Shown here: positions 8,068 through 16,624 of the stretch, one piece after another | Numbering within the stretch: the first letter of the stretch is position 1 | How the letters are laid out: every line of letters starts with the position of its first letter | Notes under the pieces: model-generated | Told to the model about the DNA's origin: nothing | The model's database searches: none | What the model saw: the letters and a program-made list of their open reading frames with translations, nothing else | Translations under genes and position numbers: made by a program | Assembly: GCF_005844325.1 (NCBI RefSeq) | Contig: NZ_SPFY01000010.1 | Coordinates: 1-64,000, forward strand | DNA length: 64,000 nucleotides | DNA from: Collinsella aerofaciens | GTDB lineage: Bacteria; Actinomycetota; Coriobacteriia; Coriobacteriales; Coriobacteriaceae | Direction: 5' to 3'

Positions 8068-9048
8068 ATGAAGTTCGCACGCGATTGTCGCTCGAGCGAA
8101 TCCAACGAAGTTACCGCGCAGTTGCTGTTCGAGGCGCTGCCGTGGATTAAGAACCTGACCGGTAAGACGGTCGTTATCAAGTACGGCGGTGCCGCCATGG
8201 TCGACGAGCAACTGCGTCGTGACGTGATGAGCGACATCGTCCTGCTCAAGATTATTGGCATGCGCCCTGTTATCGTGCACGGTGGCGGCAAGGCCATCAA
8301 CGAGGCTCTCAGCCACTACGACATCCCCGTCGAGTTTAAGAACGGCCAGCGCGTGACTACGCCTGCCACCATGGATATCGTGCGCGAGGTGCTGGGCGGC
8401 AAAGTCAACCAGGAGCTGGTCGCGGCGCTCAACCACCACGGCAACCTGGCCGTGGGCGTGTCCGGCAGCGACGCCGGTACCCTTATCGCCGAGCCACTCG
8501 ATCCAGAGCTCGGACGCGTAGGCAAGGTCACGCACGTCAACACCGACTATATCGAGCGTTTGCTCGACAGTGAGTACATTCCCGTTATCGCCACGGTCGC
8601 GGCGGGGGAGGACGGTGGCTTCTTCAACATCAACGCCGATACCGCCGCCGGTGCCGTTGCGGCGGCGCTTCATGCGCATAAGGCGATTTTTTTGACCGAT
8701 GTCGACGGTCTGTACAAGGACTTTAGCGACAAGGATTCGCTTATCTCCAACCTGACGCTCGACGAGGTCAATGAGATGCTCTACGGCGGCGAGGTCGACA
8801 AGGGCATGATCCCCAAGCTGCGCGCCGCCGTCGATGCGCTTACCGCCGGTGTGTTCCGCGCACACATCATCAACGGCACCACGCCGCATTCGCTGCTCTT
8901 GGAGCTGCTGACCGATGCCGGCGTCGGTACTGTGATCCACTCCACCGAGACGGCCTACGAGTTCGATACGCATCCGCACCCGCTTTCGACGTTTGCGGCG
9001 CGCCTGACCGAGAACCTCGACGAGGTCGAGAAGCTCCAGACGGTCTAG
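8068..9048 (+). CDS. argB: Acetylglutamate kinase
   Basis: ArgB phosphorylates N-acetylglutamate with ATP, normally the feedback-controlled step. The 326-residue amino-acid-kinase-fold protein has the phosphate-binding VIKYGGAAM and IVHGGGKAIN loops, and the ATP-site segment AIFLTDVDGLY. An N-terminal extension of about 30 residues before the first strand is compatible with the arginine-sensitive, hexamer-forming type, but that is inference. It lies 81 nt after argJ and 69 nt before argD. Confidence 0.95.
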   Translation: MKFARDCRSSESNEVTAQLLFEALPWIKNLTGKTVVIKYGGAAMVDEQLRRDVMSDIVLLKIIGMRPVIVHGGGKAINEALSHYDIPVEFKNGQRVTTPATMDIVREVLGGKVNQELVAALNHHGNLAVGVSGSDAGTLIAEPLDPELGRVGKVTHVNTDYIERLLDSEYIPVIATVAAGEDGGFFNINADTAAGAVAAALHAHKAIFLTDVDGLYKDFSDKDSLISNLTLDEVNEMLYGGEVDKGMIPKLRAAVDALTAGVFRAHIINGTTPHSLLLELLTDAGVGTVIHSTETAYEFDTHPHPLSTFAARLTENLDEVEKLQTV

Positions 9049-9117
9049 CTGACCCGCGGTCGTCGCGTCCCTGCACCCATAGCCCTGCGCCGTACGGCGC
9101 CCAACGAAAGGCATCCC

Positions 9118-10401
9118 ATGTCACTTGCAACTCAACAATCGCTCGAATCCCATTACGTTATGCATACTTTTGGTCGTTCTCCGGTAGAGTTTGTCGAAGG
9201 CCACGGCATGAAGCTCATCGGTGACGATGGTCGTGAGTATCTCGACTTTCTCGCTGGTATTGGCGTGTGTAGCCTAGGCCACGGTAATCCTGCAGTGCTT
9301 TCGGCGCTCGAGGCTCAGACCAAAAAGCTTCTGCACGTGTCTAACTACTTCTACATCGAGCAGCGTGGACAGGTCGCGGCGCTGCTGTCCAAGCTTGCCA
9401 ACGACGACGTAGATGGTGCGTGCGTTCTGGCCGATGCCATTGCCGCCGGCGATGAGACCACGGCCGCTGCGCTCGGTGCCCCGGCTGCGGACGAGCAGGT
9501 GTGGGAGACGTTCTTTGCCAACTCCGGCGCCGAAGCCAACGAGGGCTCGATGAAGCTCGCGCGCCTGTACGCCAAGCGTGCCGGTAACGGCGGCAACACC
9601 ATCGTATGCATGCGCGGCGGCTTCCACGGTCGTACGCTCGAGACCATTGCCGCCACCATGCAGGATTGGCTACAGGACAGCTTCCGTCCGCTGCCGGGTG
9701 GCTTTGTGGCCTGCACGCCCAACGATGTCGACGAACTGCGCTCGATCTTTAAGCAGCTGGGAAGCGAGGTCTGCGCCGTCATGCTCGAGCCGATTCAGGG
9801 CGAGAGCGGTGTGCACCCCATGACTGAGGAGTTTATGGCGGCGGCGCGCGACTTGGCGCACGAGGTGGGCGCCGTTCTTATCGCCGACGAGGTCCAGTGT
9901 GGCATCTTCCGCTCCGGCAAGCCGTTTGCATTCCAGACCTATGGCGTGGAGCCCGACATTATGAGCCTTGCCAAGGGGATTGCCGATGGCGTGCCCATGG
10001 GTGCCGTGGTGGCAAAGAAGGAGATCGCCGATGTGTTTAAGCCGGGCGACCACGGCTCGACCTTTGGCGGTAGCTGCTTGGCCGTCGCGGCGTGCGCCGC
10101 GACGCTCTCCGCGCTTGTGCGCGGCGATTACGCTGAGCATGCCGCCAAGGTGGGTGCTTATATGGAGCAGGCGCTGGCCAAGCTTCCGCACGTGGTTGAG
10201 GTACGCGGTCGCGGCTTAATGCTCGGCTGCGATTTGGATGACGCTGCGGGCGATGCACATGATATTGTTGCCCGCGCGCTGGCCGCTGGCGCCGTGATTA
10301 ACGCGACCGGAGCTCATACGCTGCGTTTCCTGCCGCCGCTTATCTGCGAGGAAGCCGACGTGGACAGCCTGATCGAGATTTTGTCGGACGTTTTGGCCTA
10401 A
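9118..10401 (+). CDS. argD: Acetylornithine aminotransferase
   Basis: A class III PLP-dependent aminotransferase that converts N-acetylglutamate semialdehyde to N-acetylornithine. The 427 residues include the PLP-anchoring Asp in ADEVQCGIFRSG and the Schiff-base Lys in SLAKGIADGVP near residue 285, followed by HGSTFGGS. It is slightly longer than usual because of an insertion around residues 95-120 (NDDVDGACVLADAIAAGDETT). It closes the argCJBD cluster; argF, argG and argH are not present, so the cluster by itself makes ornithine. Confidence 0.95.
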   Translation: MSLATQQSLESHYVMHTFGRSPVEFVEGHGMKLIGDDGREYLDFLAGIGVCSLGHGNPAVLSALEAQTKKLLHVSNYFYIEQRGQVAALLSKLANDDVDGACVLADAIAAGDETTAAALGAPAADEQVWETFFANSGAEANEGSMKLARLYAKRAGNGGNTIVCMRGGFHGRTLETIAATMQDWLQDSFRPLPGGFVACTPNDVDELRSIFKQLGSEVCAVMLEPIQGESGVHPMTEEFMAAARDLAHEVGAVLIADEVQCGIFRSGKPFAFQTYGVEPDIMSLAKGIADGVPMGAVVAKKEIADVFKPGDHGSTFGGSCLAVAACAATLSALVRGDYAEHAAKVGAYMEQALAKLPHVVEVRGRGLMLGCDLDDAAGDAHDIVARALAAGAVINATGAHTLRFLPPLICEEADVDSLIEILSDVLA

Positions 10402-10460
10402 CACAGCGCGCTTCGCTCCTCGCGTGCTGCGCTGGAAAACGCTTACGCGTTTCCTCAGCT
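10401..10460. repeat. Small hairpin cluster after argD
   Basis: Immediately after the argD stop two hairpins follow: CAGCGC with GCGCTG (about 10404-10433) and GGAAAACGC with GCGTTTCC (10434-10455). No U-run is seen. The style (GCTTCGCTCC, GCGTGC) recalls the larger cruciform repeats after lysS and cysS. It may end the arg transcript. Confidence 0.4.
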
Positions 10461-10502
10461 CCGCACCCTTGCGGGTTCGAATCCCATGAAATGGGCCCAA
10501 AC

Positions 10503-10530
10503 AAAAACGGTCCTCTTTCGAGGACCGTTT
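10503..10530 (-). terminator. Terminator of tRNA-Val
   Basis: A perfect 10-bp stem (AAACGGTCCT with AGGACCGTTT) with a 6-nt loop. Read on the minus strand it is followed by TTTTTG, a classic intrinsic terminator 10 nt beyond the tRNA 3' end. The symmetric stem may also stop argD readthrough. Confidence 0.8.
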
Positions 10531-10539
10531 CCAATTCAG

Positions 10540-10615
10540 TGGTGGGCGATGAGGGATTCGAACCCCCAGCCTTGTGCGTGTAAAGCACCTGCGCTAACCG
10601 TTGCGCCAATCGCCC
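10540..10615 (-). tRNA. tRNA-Val (anticodon TAC)
   Basis: The minus strand folds as a complete 76-nt tRNA: acceptor GGGCGAT pairs with ATCGCCC, the D-arm is GCGC/GCGC, the anticodon loop TTTACAC reads TAC, the T-loop is TTCGAAT, and CCA is encoded. It decodes GUA and, by wobble, other Val codons. Confidence 0.96.
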
Positions 10616-10672
10616 GCAGGGATTGAGTATAGCGGAAACCCCGTGCTGTTCACCGCTAATTCATAACGAAAC

Positions 10673-12550
10673 TTACGCGGCGACTTCGGCGACTTCGGCG
10701 CCCTTGTCCTCGTCGATAAAGAAGCGCTTGTACCAGATGAGGAACGTCAGCGCGGTATAGATCTTGCGCTGGTTGAGCGCGCGGCCCTCAAAGTGATCGT
10801 CAAGCAGTTTCATGAGCGCATCGGTGTCAAAGAAATCAGCAGCCCACGGTGCGGTGAAGTATTCCTTTACGTAGTCGTAGTACTTTTGCTCGCGCAGCCA
10901 GAACTTGACCGGTACGGGGAAGCCCACCTTCTTGCGCGTTGCCCACTCGTCGGGCAGCGTGCGGTTGGCAGCGTGACGCAGAACGAGCTTGCAGCCTTCT
11001 TCGTTAACACGGTAGTTGGCAGGAATGTGCTCGGCAAACTCCATGACCTTCTTGTCCAGGAACGGGACGCGAAGCTCCAGAGAATGCGCCATGCACATCT
11101 TGTCTGCCTTGAGCAGGATATCGCCCGGTAGCCACATGTTCATATCCAGATACTGTTTCTTGGAAAGCTCGCAGCAGTTGGGAACCTGCTTGTAGTACTC
11201 GGCGCACATCTCGGCGGCGTTCTTGCCGGTGTCATAAGCGGGCTTGAGCACCTCGTCGACCTCGGAGGGATCGAACACCTTTGCCTGACCCACATACCAG
11301 CGCTCGGGAACCTCGGCGCATTTCGTCAGGAAGTTGTGGCCCTTAAAGTAGGGGAGATGCTGAACGAGCGAGCCCAGGGCGCGACGTACGCCGAGCGGCA
11401 CGCGCTTCTTAAAGGAGCGCATCTCGGGGGTGTCCTCGTACCACTCGTAGCCGGCAAACAGCTCGTCGGCGCCCTCGCCCGAAAGGACGACGGTGACCTC
11501 CTCGGAAGCCATCTGCGCCAGATAGTACAGCGGCACGCTGGACAGGTTCGATTGCGGCTCGTCCATGTGATACTGGATATCGGGCAGTGCATCGAAGAAC
11601 TCGTCGGCGGTAATCATCTTGCGCACGTTCTTGATGCCCAGCTTGTCGGAAAGCTCAGCAGCGTAGTTGGTCTCGTTGAAGTTCTTGTAATCAAAGCCGA
11701 CAGAATACGTGGTGTCGGGCATAAGACAGGCGGCAATGTAGCTGGAGTCCACGCCGCCAGAAAGAAACGAGCCCACCTTAACATCGGCAATTCGGTGTGC
11801 AGCGACGCTTTCGTGCACGACCTTGTCGCACTCGTCCACGTACTCCTCGAAGGTCTTGGAGTTGTCGTCGGTGAAGTCACAGCTCCAGTAACGCTTGATG
11901 TCCATGGTGTTGGTCGTCAGGTCATACGTAAAGCAATGCGCCGGAGCAAGCTTGAACACGCCCTTAAAGAAGGTCTCCTCCGTGGCGGGGAATTGCAGCG
12001 TCAGGTAGGGGCGCAGCGCGTCGTGGTTGACGGCCTTCTCAAACTTGGGATGGTCCAGGAAGCTCTTGATCTCGGAGCCAAACAGCAGCGAGCCATCGGA
12101 TGCCTGGTAGTAATAGAACGGCTTGATACCAAAGATGTCACGAGCGCCAAAGAGTTTGTTCTTGTTCTGGTCGTGAATCACGAACGCGTACATGCCGCGC
12201 AGGCGGTTGACCAGGTCCTCGCCCCACTCCTCGTAACCGTGTACCAGGACCTCGGTATCAGCGTTGCAGTGGAAGGCGTAGCCGGCTGCCTCCAGCTCGG
12301 CGCGAAGCTCCTGGAAATTGTAGATCTCTCCGTTGAAGACAATCGTGACCTTGCCGTCGTCGCTCGACATGGGCTGAGCTCCAGCTTCGGAAAGATCAAG
12401 AATCGAAAGACGACGGAAGCCAAGGGCAACGTTGTTGACGATATGCTGGCCGCCCATATCGGGACCACGGTGGATGATGCGATTCATCATAGCCGTGAGA
12501 ACCAGCTCACTCTGTTCATCTGTACCGGTAAAACCGACAAAACCGCACAT
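10673..12550 (-). CDS. asnB: Asparagine synthase, glutamine-hydrolysing
   Basis: AsnB makes asparagine from aspartate, glutamine and ATP. The mature 625-residue enzyme begins MCGFVGFTG, with Cys2 as the glutaminase nucleophile after Met removal, so the start at 12550 is fixed by chemistry although the frame is open 45 codons further. The N-terminal amidotransferase has the RRLSILD and NGEIYNF motifs; the synthetase domain carries the PP-loop SFLSGGVDSSY near residue 265. A GAAAGGA ribosome site precedes the ATG. It lies downstream of the amino-acid transporter on the same strand, but a strong terminator at 12675-12719 separates them. Confidence 0.96.
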   Translation of the reverse strand: MCGFVGFTGTDEQSELVLTAMMNRIIHRGPDMGGQHIVNNVALGFRRLSILDLSEAGAQPMSSDDGKVTIVFNGEIYNFQELRAELEAAGYAFHCNADTEVLVHGYEEWGEDLVNRLRGMYAFVIHDQNKNKLFGARDIFGIKPFYYYQASDGSLLFGSEIKSFLDHPKFEKAVNHDALRPYLTLQFPATEETFFKGVFKLAPAHCFTYDLTTNTMDIKRYWSCDFTDDNSKTFEEYVDECDKVVHESVAAHRIADVKVGSFLSGGVDSSYIAACLMPDTTYSVGFDYKNFNETNYAAELSDKLGIKNVRKMITADEFFDALPDIQYHMDEPQSNLSSVPLYYLAQMASEEVTVVLSGEGADELFAGYEWYEDTPEMRSFKKRVPLGVRRALGSLVQHLPYFKGHNFLTKCAEVPERWYVGQAKVFDPSEVDEVLKPAYDTGKNAAEMCAEYYKQVPNCCELSKKQYLDMNMWLPGDILLKADKMCMAHSLELRVPFLDKKVMEFAEHIPANYRVNEEGCKLVLRHAANRTLPDEWATRKKVGFPVPVKFWLREQKYYDYVKEYFTAPWAADFFDTDALMKLLDDHFEGRALNQRKIYTALTFLIWYKRFFIDEDKGAEVAEVAA

Positions 12551-12674
12551 GCAAGATCCTTTCTGCTGACGGCTCAGGTGTACTGCCGCAAGGATTGTGG
12601 CAGCTGATGTCAAATAATCTTTACTATCATGCCAATCTTTTGTTTCGTGATAGGGCATAAGCGCCGAGCGAACC

Positions 12675-12719
12675 GAAAAAACCACGCCCGATCTTCAGAC
12701 GAAGCGTCGGGCCGTGGTT
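12675..12719 (-). terminator. Terminator of the amino-acid transporter gene
   Basis: Read on the minus strand, AACCACGGCCCGA pairs with TCGGGCGTGGTT with one bulge around a 15-nt loop, then TTTTTTCGG follows. It sits about 20 nt after the stop of the transporter gene. Confidence 0.85.
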
Positions 12720-12740
12720 GCGAATGCTATGTATGAGCGG

Positions 12741-14789
12741 TTAACGCTTGCTGCGCTCGGCGAGACGGTGCTCCACCTTGGTGACGATGTGGATGAGCGG
12801 AATCGTCACGACCAGATAGTAAAGTGCGGCGCAAATGTAGGGCGTAATGTTGCCCGTGGTGGCCGTGAGGTTTTTGGAGAACAGCATGAGCTCCATGACG
12901 CCAACGCTCGAAAGCAGTGACGTGTCCTTGTACAGCATAACGAACTCGCTGGTCATAGTCGGTATAACGTAACGTACGGCTTGCGGGATCACGATGCGCG
13001 ACATAACTTGGGACCAAGTCATGCCAAGCGAGTAGGCAGCTTCCGCTTGACCATGCGGTACGCTCTCGATGCCGGCGCGGAAAATCTCGGCAAGATAGGC
13101 CGAGCAGTTGATGGCTAGGACGCCAACGCCGAGCGGCAGATTGGGCACGTTGAGACCGATCATAGGGAACCCAAAGAACGCAATGCAGATCTGCAGGAAG
13201 AGCGGGGTTCCGCGCAGGACGTTGATGTATGTTACGGCGATGCCGCGCAGCATACGACTATGACTGATTTTCATAAAGGCAAACAGCAAGCCGATGGGGA
13301 TGGCGAGCGGAAAACCGATAGCGGTCACGGCAAGTGCTATGCCCCAGCCCTTAAAGAGCGAGACGATTGAGGTGACGATAATCTGCGGCTTGCAGAACAT
13401 GCCCAAAAACGGGTTGGAGTTCCACGCGGCAACCCAAGGCTGGGCATCGAGCCAGGCGACGATTTCTTGCACCATGGTGCTCTCCGAGACGCTGATGGTG
13501 GGGCTCTCGGGAAGATCTCGCTTGTCGCCGACGGCGACATAGCTGCCGGTGACGGCATAGGCACCCGCGTTGCTCGGGAATACGACGTCGGGGACGACAA
13601 CGCGAATCTGTGAGCCGGCGGCGACGGGATCGGCGAACTTAATGACGAGCTTTGAGCCGTCCAGCGAGCACGATGCCTTGACACCCGTCTGGTTCAGCCC
13701 GTCGAGCAGCGTGACCTTAACATCGGTGCTTTCAAATGACCCGCCCTCGGGCAACTCAAGCTCAATTTGCGAAACGTCGCCCTCGTCGCTACCCGTTGTC
13801 GCTTCCCAGGTCAGGCGGGTTGCGATGCCGCCGAGCACGCCGTTGCCGCCGTCTTCGTTTGACTTGGCGGTCGCCGAGGTGACGGCGAGTGAAGTGCCCG
13901 TCGCGTCGTCTGAGCTCGAGGCATCCTCGTTATCGGACCCGCTCGTGGGTGCCATGCCAAACCACTTCTCGTACAGTTTGTCATAGGCGCCGGAGCTCTT
14001 GATCTTGGCGAGGGCATCGTTGATGGCCTGTGTCAGCTCGGGGTTGTCTTTAGAGACGGCAATGCCAAACTGCTCGCCCGTCGGAACCTCTTTGATGATC
14101 TCCATACCGGTAAAGGAGTTCGAAACCATCCACTGCTCAACGGGCAGATCGCATACGACCGCCTGGCACTGACCACTCATGACGGCGGTGAAGGCTGCCG
14201 TCCAGTCGTCAAAGTTGACGGTGGTTGCCTGCGGCAGGTTTTCGATTGCCCACTCCTCGGACGTGGTACCCGACTGCACGGCAATTTTGACGCCCGGTGC
14301 GTTGAGGCTATCGACCGTGTCGTATCCAGTGTTCTTTGCAACTGCGACGCCCTGGTTGGAGTCGATATAGGGATCGGTGAAGTCGACCTCTTCCTTGCGC
14401 TCGTCGGTAATCGTGATGTTACATGCGCCGACATCGGTCTTTACACCCTGCTTGACCATGGGGATAATGCCGTCGAACTTTTGCGCCGGCAAGTAGTTGA
14501 GCTCCAGACCGAGTTCGTCTGCGATCATGCCCATGAGTTCATAGGTAAAGCCCTGGTCTTCGCCGGAATCGTTGACGTATTCAAACGGGGGCGTGGCCAA
14601 GTCACTTGCGACGGTGAGCTTGCCATTCTCGACGAGTGTGTAGGTGCTCGAGGCGTTCTGGGAGGACGAACAGCCGCTCGCGCCGATGATGGTGGCAAGG
14701 GCCACAATGACCGTCGCGAAGGCGCAGACGATGTGCCGGGTCAACTGGACACGTGTCGAGTGGTGGCGACGTTCGAAGTGTCGTTTCAT
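12741..14789 (-). CDS. Amino-acid ABC transporter, substrate-binding protein fused to permease
   Basis: The 682-residue chain combines two normally separate subunits. Residues 1-35 are a lipoprotein-like signal with GASGC; residues about 40-270 form a polar-amino-acid binding domain (LTVASDLATPPFEYVND, GFTYELMGMIADELGLEL). A region of about 160 residues follows (about 295-460), predicted mostly beta and of unknown role. Residues about 465-680 form a HisM-type permease with IQICIAFFGFP-like helices and an EAAYSLGMTWSQVM coupling loop. The Met at 14789 is chosen because it starts the charged n-region. No ATPase gene is adjacent, so the energising subunit must be encoded elsewhere. Substrate is unknown; linkage to asnB hints at a polar amino acid such as Gln, Glu, Asp or Asn. 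Confidence 0.88.
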   Translation of the reverse strand: MKRHFERRHHSTRVQLTRHIVCAFATVIVALATIIGASGCSSSQNASSTYTLVENGKLTVASDLATPPFEYVNDSGEDQGFTYELMGMIADELGLELNYLPAQKFDGIIPMVKQGVKTDVGACNITITDERKEEVDFTDPYIDSNQGVAVAKNTGYDTVDSLNAPGVKIAVQSGTTSEEWAIENLPQATTVNFDDWTAAFTAVMSGQCQAVVCDLPVEQWMVSNSFTGMEIIKEVPTGEQFGIAVSKDNPELTQAINDALAKIKSSGAYDKLYEKWFGMAPTSGSDNEDASSSDDATGTSLAVTSATAKSNEDGGNGVLGGIATRLTWEATTGSDEGDVSQIELELPEGGSFESTDVKVTLLDGLNQTGVKASCSLDGSKLVIKFADPVAAGSQIRVVVPDVVFPSNAGAYAVTGSYVAVGDKRDLPESPTISVSESTMVQEIVAWLDAQPWVAAWNSNPFLGMFCKPQIIVTSIVSLFKGWGIALAVTAIGFPLAIPIGLLFAFMKISHSRMLRGIAVTYINVLRGTPLFLQICIAFFGFPMIGLNVPNLPLGVGVLAINCSAYLAEIFRAGIESVPHGQAEAAYSLGMTWSQVMSRIVIPQAVRYVIPTMTSEFVMLYKDTSLLSSVGVMELMLFSKNLTATTGNITPYICAALYYLVVTIPLIHIVTKVEHRLAERSKR

Positions 14790-15073
14790 CTGGAATCCTT
14801 TGCTTTGGCATGATGGGTCGGCATTGCGGGTCAATGAGGCACATCAAGACATTTGGATAAAGAATAGCACCCAGATTTCCTTGTTTTTACGCGGGGCGAA
14901 CACTGTTGTCATTTATTAATCCACGGCACAGTCCATGCAATTTTTTAGAAGGCTGCAGTGCGCGCAAGGTCAGGTGGCATATTAGGATGGTTGATAATAC
15001 AGAATGTTTCATCGTTTCTGCCGCGGGACGTCTTTTGCCCTTTAAGGCTGAATTTAGCGAGAGAGGTCTTTGT
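14790..15073. promoter_or_regulatory. Divergent promoter region, transporter and murE
   Basis: This 284-nt AT-richer gap separates divergent genes and must hold both promoters. A frame is open upstream of murE from 14906 but has no credible ribosome site. I see no clear riboswitch, operator palindrome or terminator. Confidence 0.4.
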
Positions 15074-16591
15074 ATGTCGAGTCCGACACAAGAGAAGCTA
15101 ACTCTGATGCGCTATATAGAGTTGCTCGAGGAAGATGACCTTGTTGTTTCCAGACCGAGCGCTTCGTGCGACCAGCGCATTGAGTTTGCGACTGATGACT
15201 CGCGCCAGGTGCGTCCGGGCACGTTGTTCGTCTGCAAGGGCCGTGCGTTTAAGCGCGAGTACCTGCTTTCGGCAATCGCCGATGGCGCCGTGGCCTACGT
15301 TTCCGAGGTCGATTACGATGTTGATCTTCCCGCGGTGATTGTGAGTGATATTCGTCGCACGCTCGCCGTGGTGGCAGATGCCTTTTATGGGCACCCGTCG
15401 GGTAAGGTGAAGGTCTGCGCCTTTACAGGCACCAAGGGCAAGTCGACCTGCAGCTTTTATCTGCGCGGCATTCTCGCCAACGAGGCCAAGCTTACGGGCT
15501 GTCATCGGCCCGCTCTTAATACGGGCATTGAGTTCGACGACGGCATCGAGGCAGGCCCTTCCAAACTGACAACCCCCGAATCCTTCCTGCTGCAGTCTCG
15601 CATTGCGCATGCTGCGGAGGCGGGTGCCCCGTGGCTGGTTATGGAGGCATCGAGCCAGGGCCTCAAATACGAGCGCACGGGCAAGATCGCCTTTGAAGTC
15701 GGCGCCTTTACCAATATCGGCGAGGATCACATCTCGCCGATTGAGCATCCGACGCTCGAGGATTACTTTGCCAGCAAGCTCAAAATCTTCTCGCAGAGCC
15801 GTTTTGCCGTGGTCAATCTCGATATGGATAAGGTCGATCGTGTGCTCGAGGCGGCATCTCGTTGCGAACGTGCGGTGACGTTCTCCCTGACCGACGAGCG
15901 TGCCGACGTGCTTGCGCTGGCGATTCGTAATGACGACTGCGGCGTGGTGGCAACGGTGCGCACGCCCCGCTTTACGCGCGACATTGTGATTCCCACGCCG
16001 GTTAAGTTCAATGTCTCCAATGCGCTTGCCGCTATTGCCTGCGCCGAGGCCCTGGGCATTTCCGAAGAGGGTATCGTCTACGGCTTTGAGGGCGTCTTCG
16101 TTCCCGGCCGCATGGAGCTCTATCCGTCCGTATCGGGCAAAATCCTGGGAATCGTCGATTTTGCACATAACGGCATGAGCCTCGAGACGCTCCTGCGTGA
16201 CTTGCGCGAGAACTATCCCGAGCGTGAGCTGGCGGTTGTATTTGGCGCTACGGGCGGTAAGGGTGTCGATCGGCGCACCACAATGGGTATCGCCGCTGGC
16301 AAGTATGCCGACCGAATCGTGATTACCGAGGATGACCCCGGCCCCGAGGATGTCGAGGATATTTGCGCTGAGATCGCGCGCAACGTTCAAGCGCAGGGAA
16401 ATGATAACTGGCAAATCGTGACTGATCGCGTTGCCGCTATCGAGACTGCCGTGCGCGAAACCGTCCGTCCTGCCGTGGTCATCGTGACCGGTAAGGGCGA
16501 GGAAGAGCGTATGCTGTGCAAGAACGGACCCGAGCCTTGTGAGCGCGACGGTTCGATTCTCAAGCGCACCCTTGCGGCGTACGACGCCTAA
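15074..16591 (+). CDS. murE: Mur ligase family protein, MurE-type (UDP-MurNAc-tripeptide synthase)
   Basis: MurE adds the third amino acid to UDP-MurNAc-Ala-D-Glu. The 505 residues have the Mur domain order: N-terminal UDP-binding domain, ATP loop TGTKGKST near residue 120 (the family usually has TGTNGKT), central EASSQGL and DHIS motifs, and a C-terminal domain with GATGGKGVDRR. The specificity loop reads ITEDDPGPED and not the DNPR motif of diaminopimelate-adding enzymes, so a different diamino acid such as Lys or Orn is likely (inference). The ATG at 15074 follows GAGAGAGG; upstream in-frame starts lack such a site. murI lies two genes downstream. Confidence 0.85.
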   Translation: MSSPTQEKLTLMRYIELLEEDDLVVSRPSASCDQRIEFATDDSRQVRPGTLFVCKGRAFKREYLLSAIADGAVAYVSEVDYDVDLPAVIVSDIRRTLAVVADAFYGHPSGKVKVCAFTGTKGKSTCSFYLRGILANEAKLTGCHRPALNTGIEFDDGIEAGPSKLTTPESFLLQSRIAHAAEAGAPWLVMEASSQGLKYERTGKIAFEVGAFTNIGEDHISPIEHPTLEDYFASKLKIFSQSRFAVVNLDMDKVDRVLEAASRCERAVTFSLTDERADVLALAIRNDDCGVVATVRTPRFTRDIVIPTPVKFNVSNALAAIACAEALGISEEGIVYGFEGVFVPGRMELYPSVSGKILGIVDFAHNGMSLETLLRDLRENYPERELAVVFGATGGKGVDRRTTMGIAAGKYADRIVITEDDPGPEDVEDICAEIARNVQAQGNDNWQIVTDRVAAIETAVRETVRPAVVIVTGKGEEERMLCKNGPEPCERDGSILKRTLAAYDA

Positions 16592-16624
16592 GACCAGAAG
16601 CCCCTTCTACGTAATGGAGTGACC

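Noticed and set aside
11336-12607. 423-codon plus-strand frame opposite asnB
   Set aside because: Shadow frame with no start signal and no domain; asnB is full length on the other strand.
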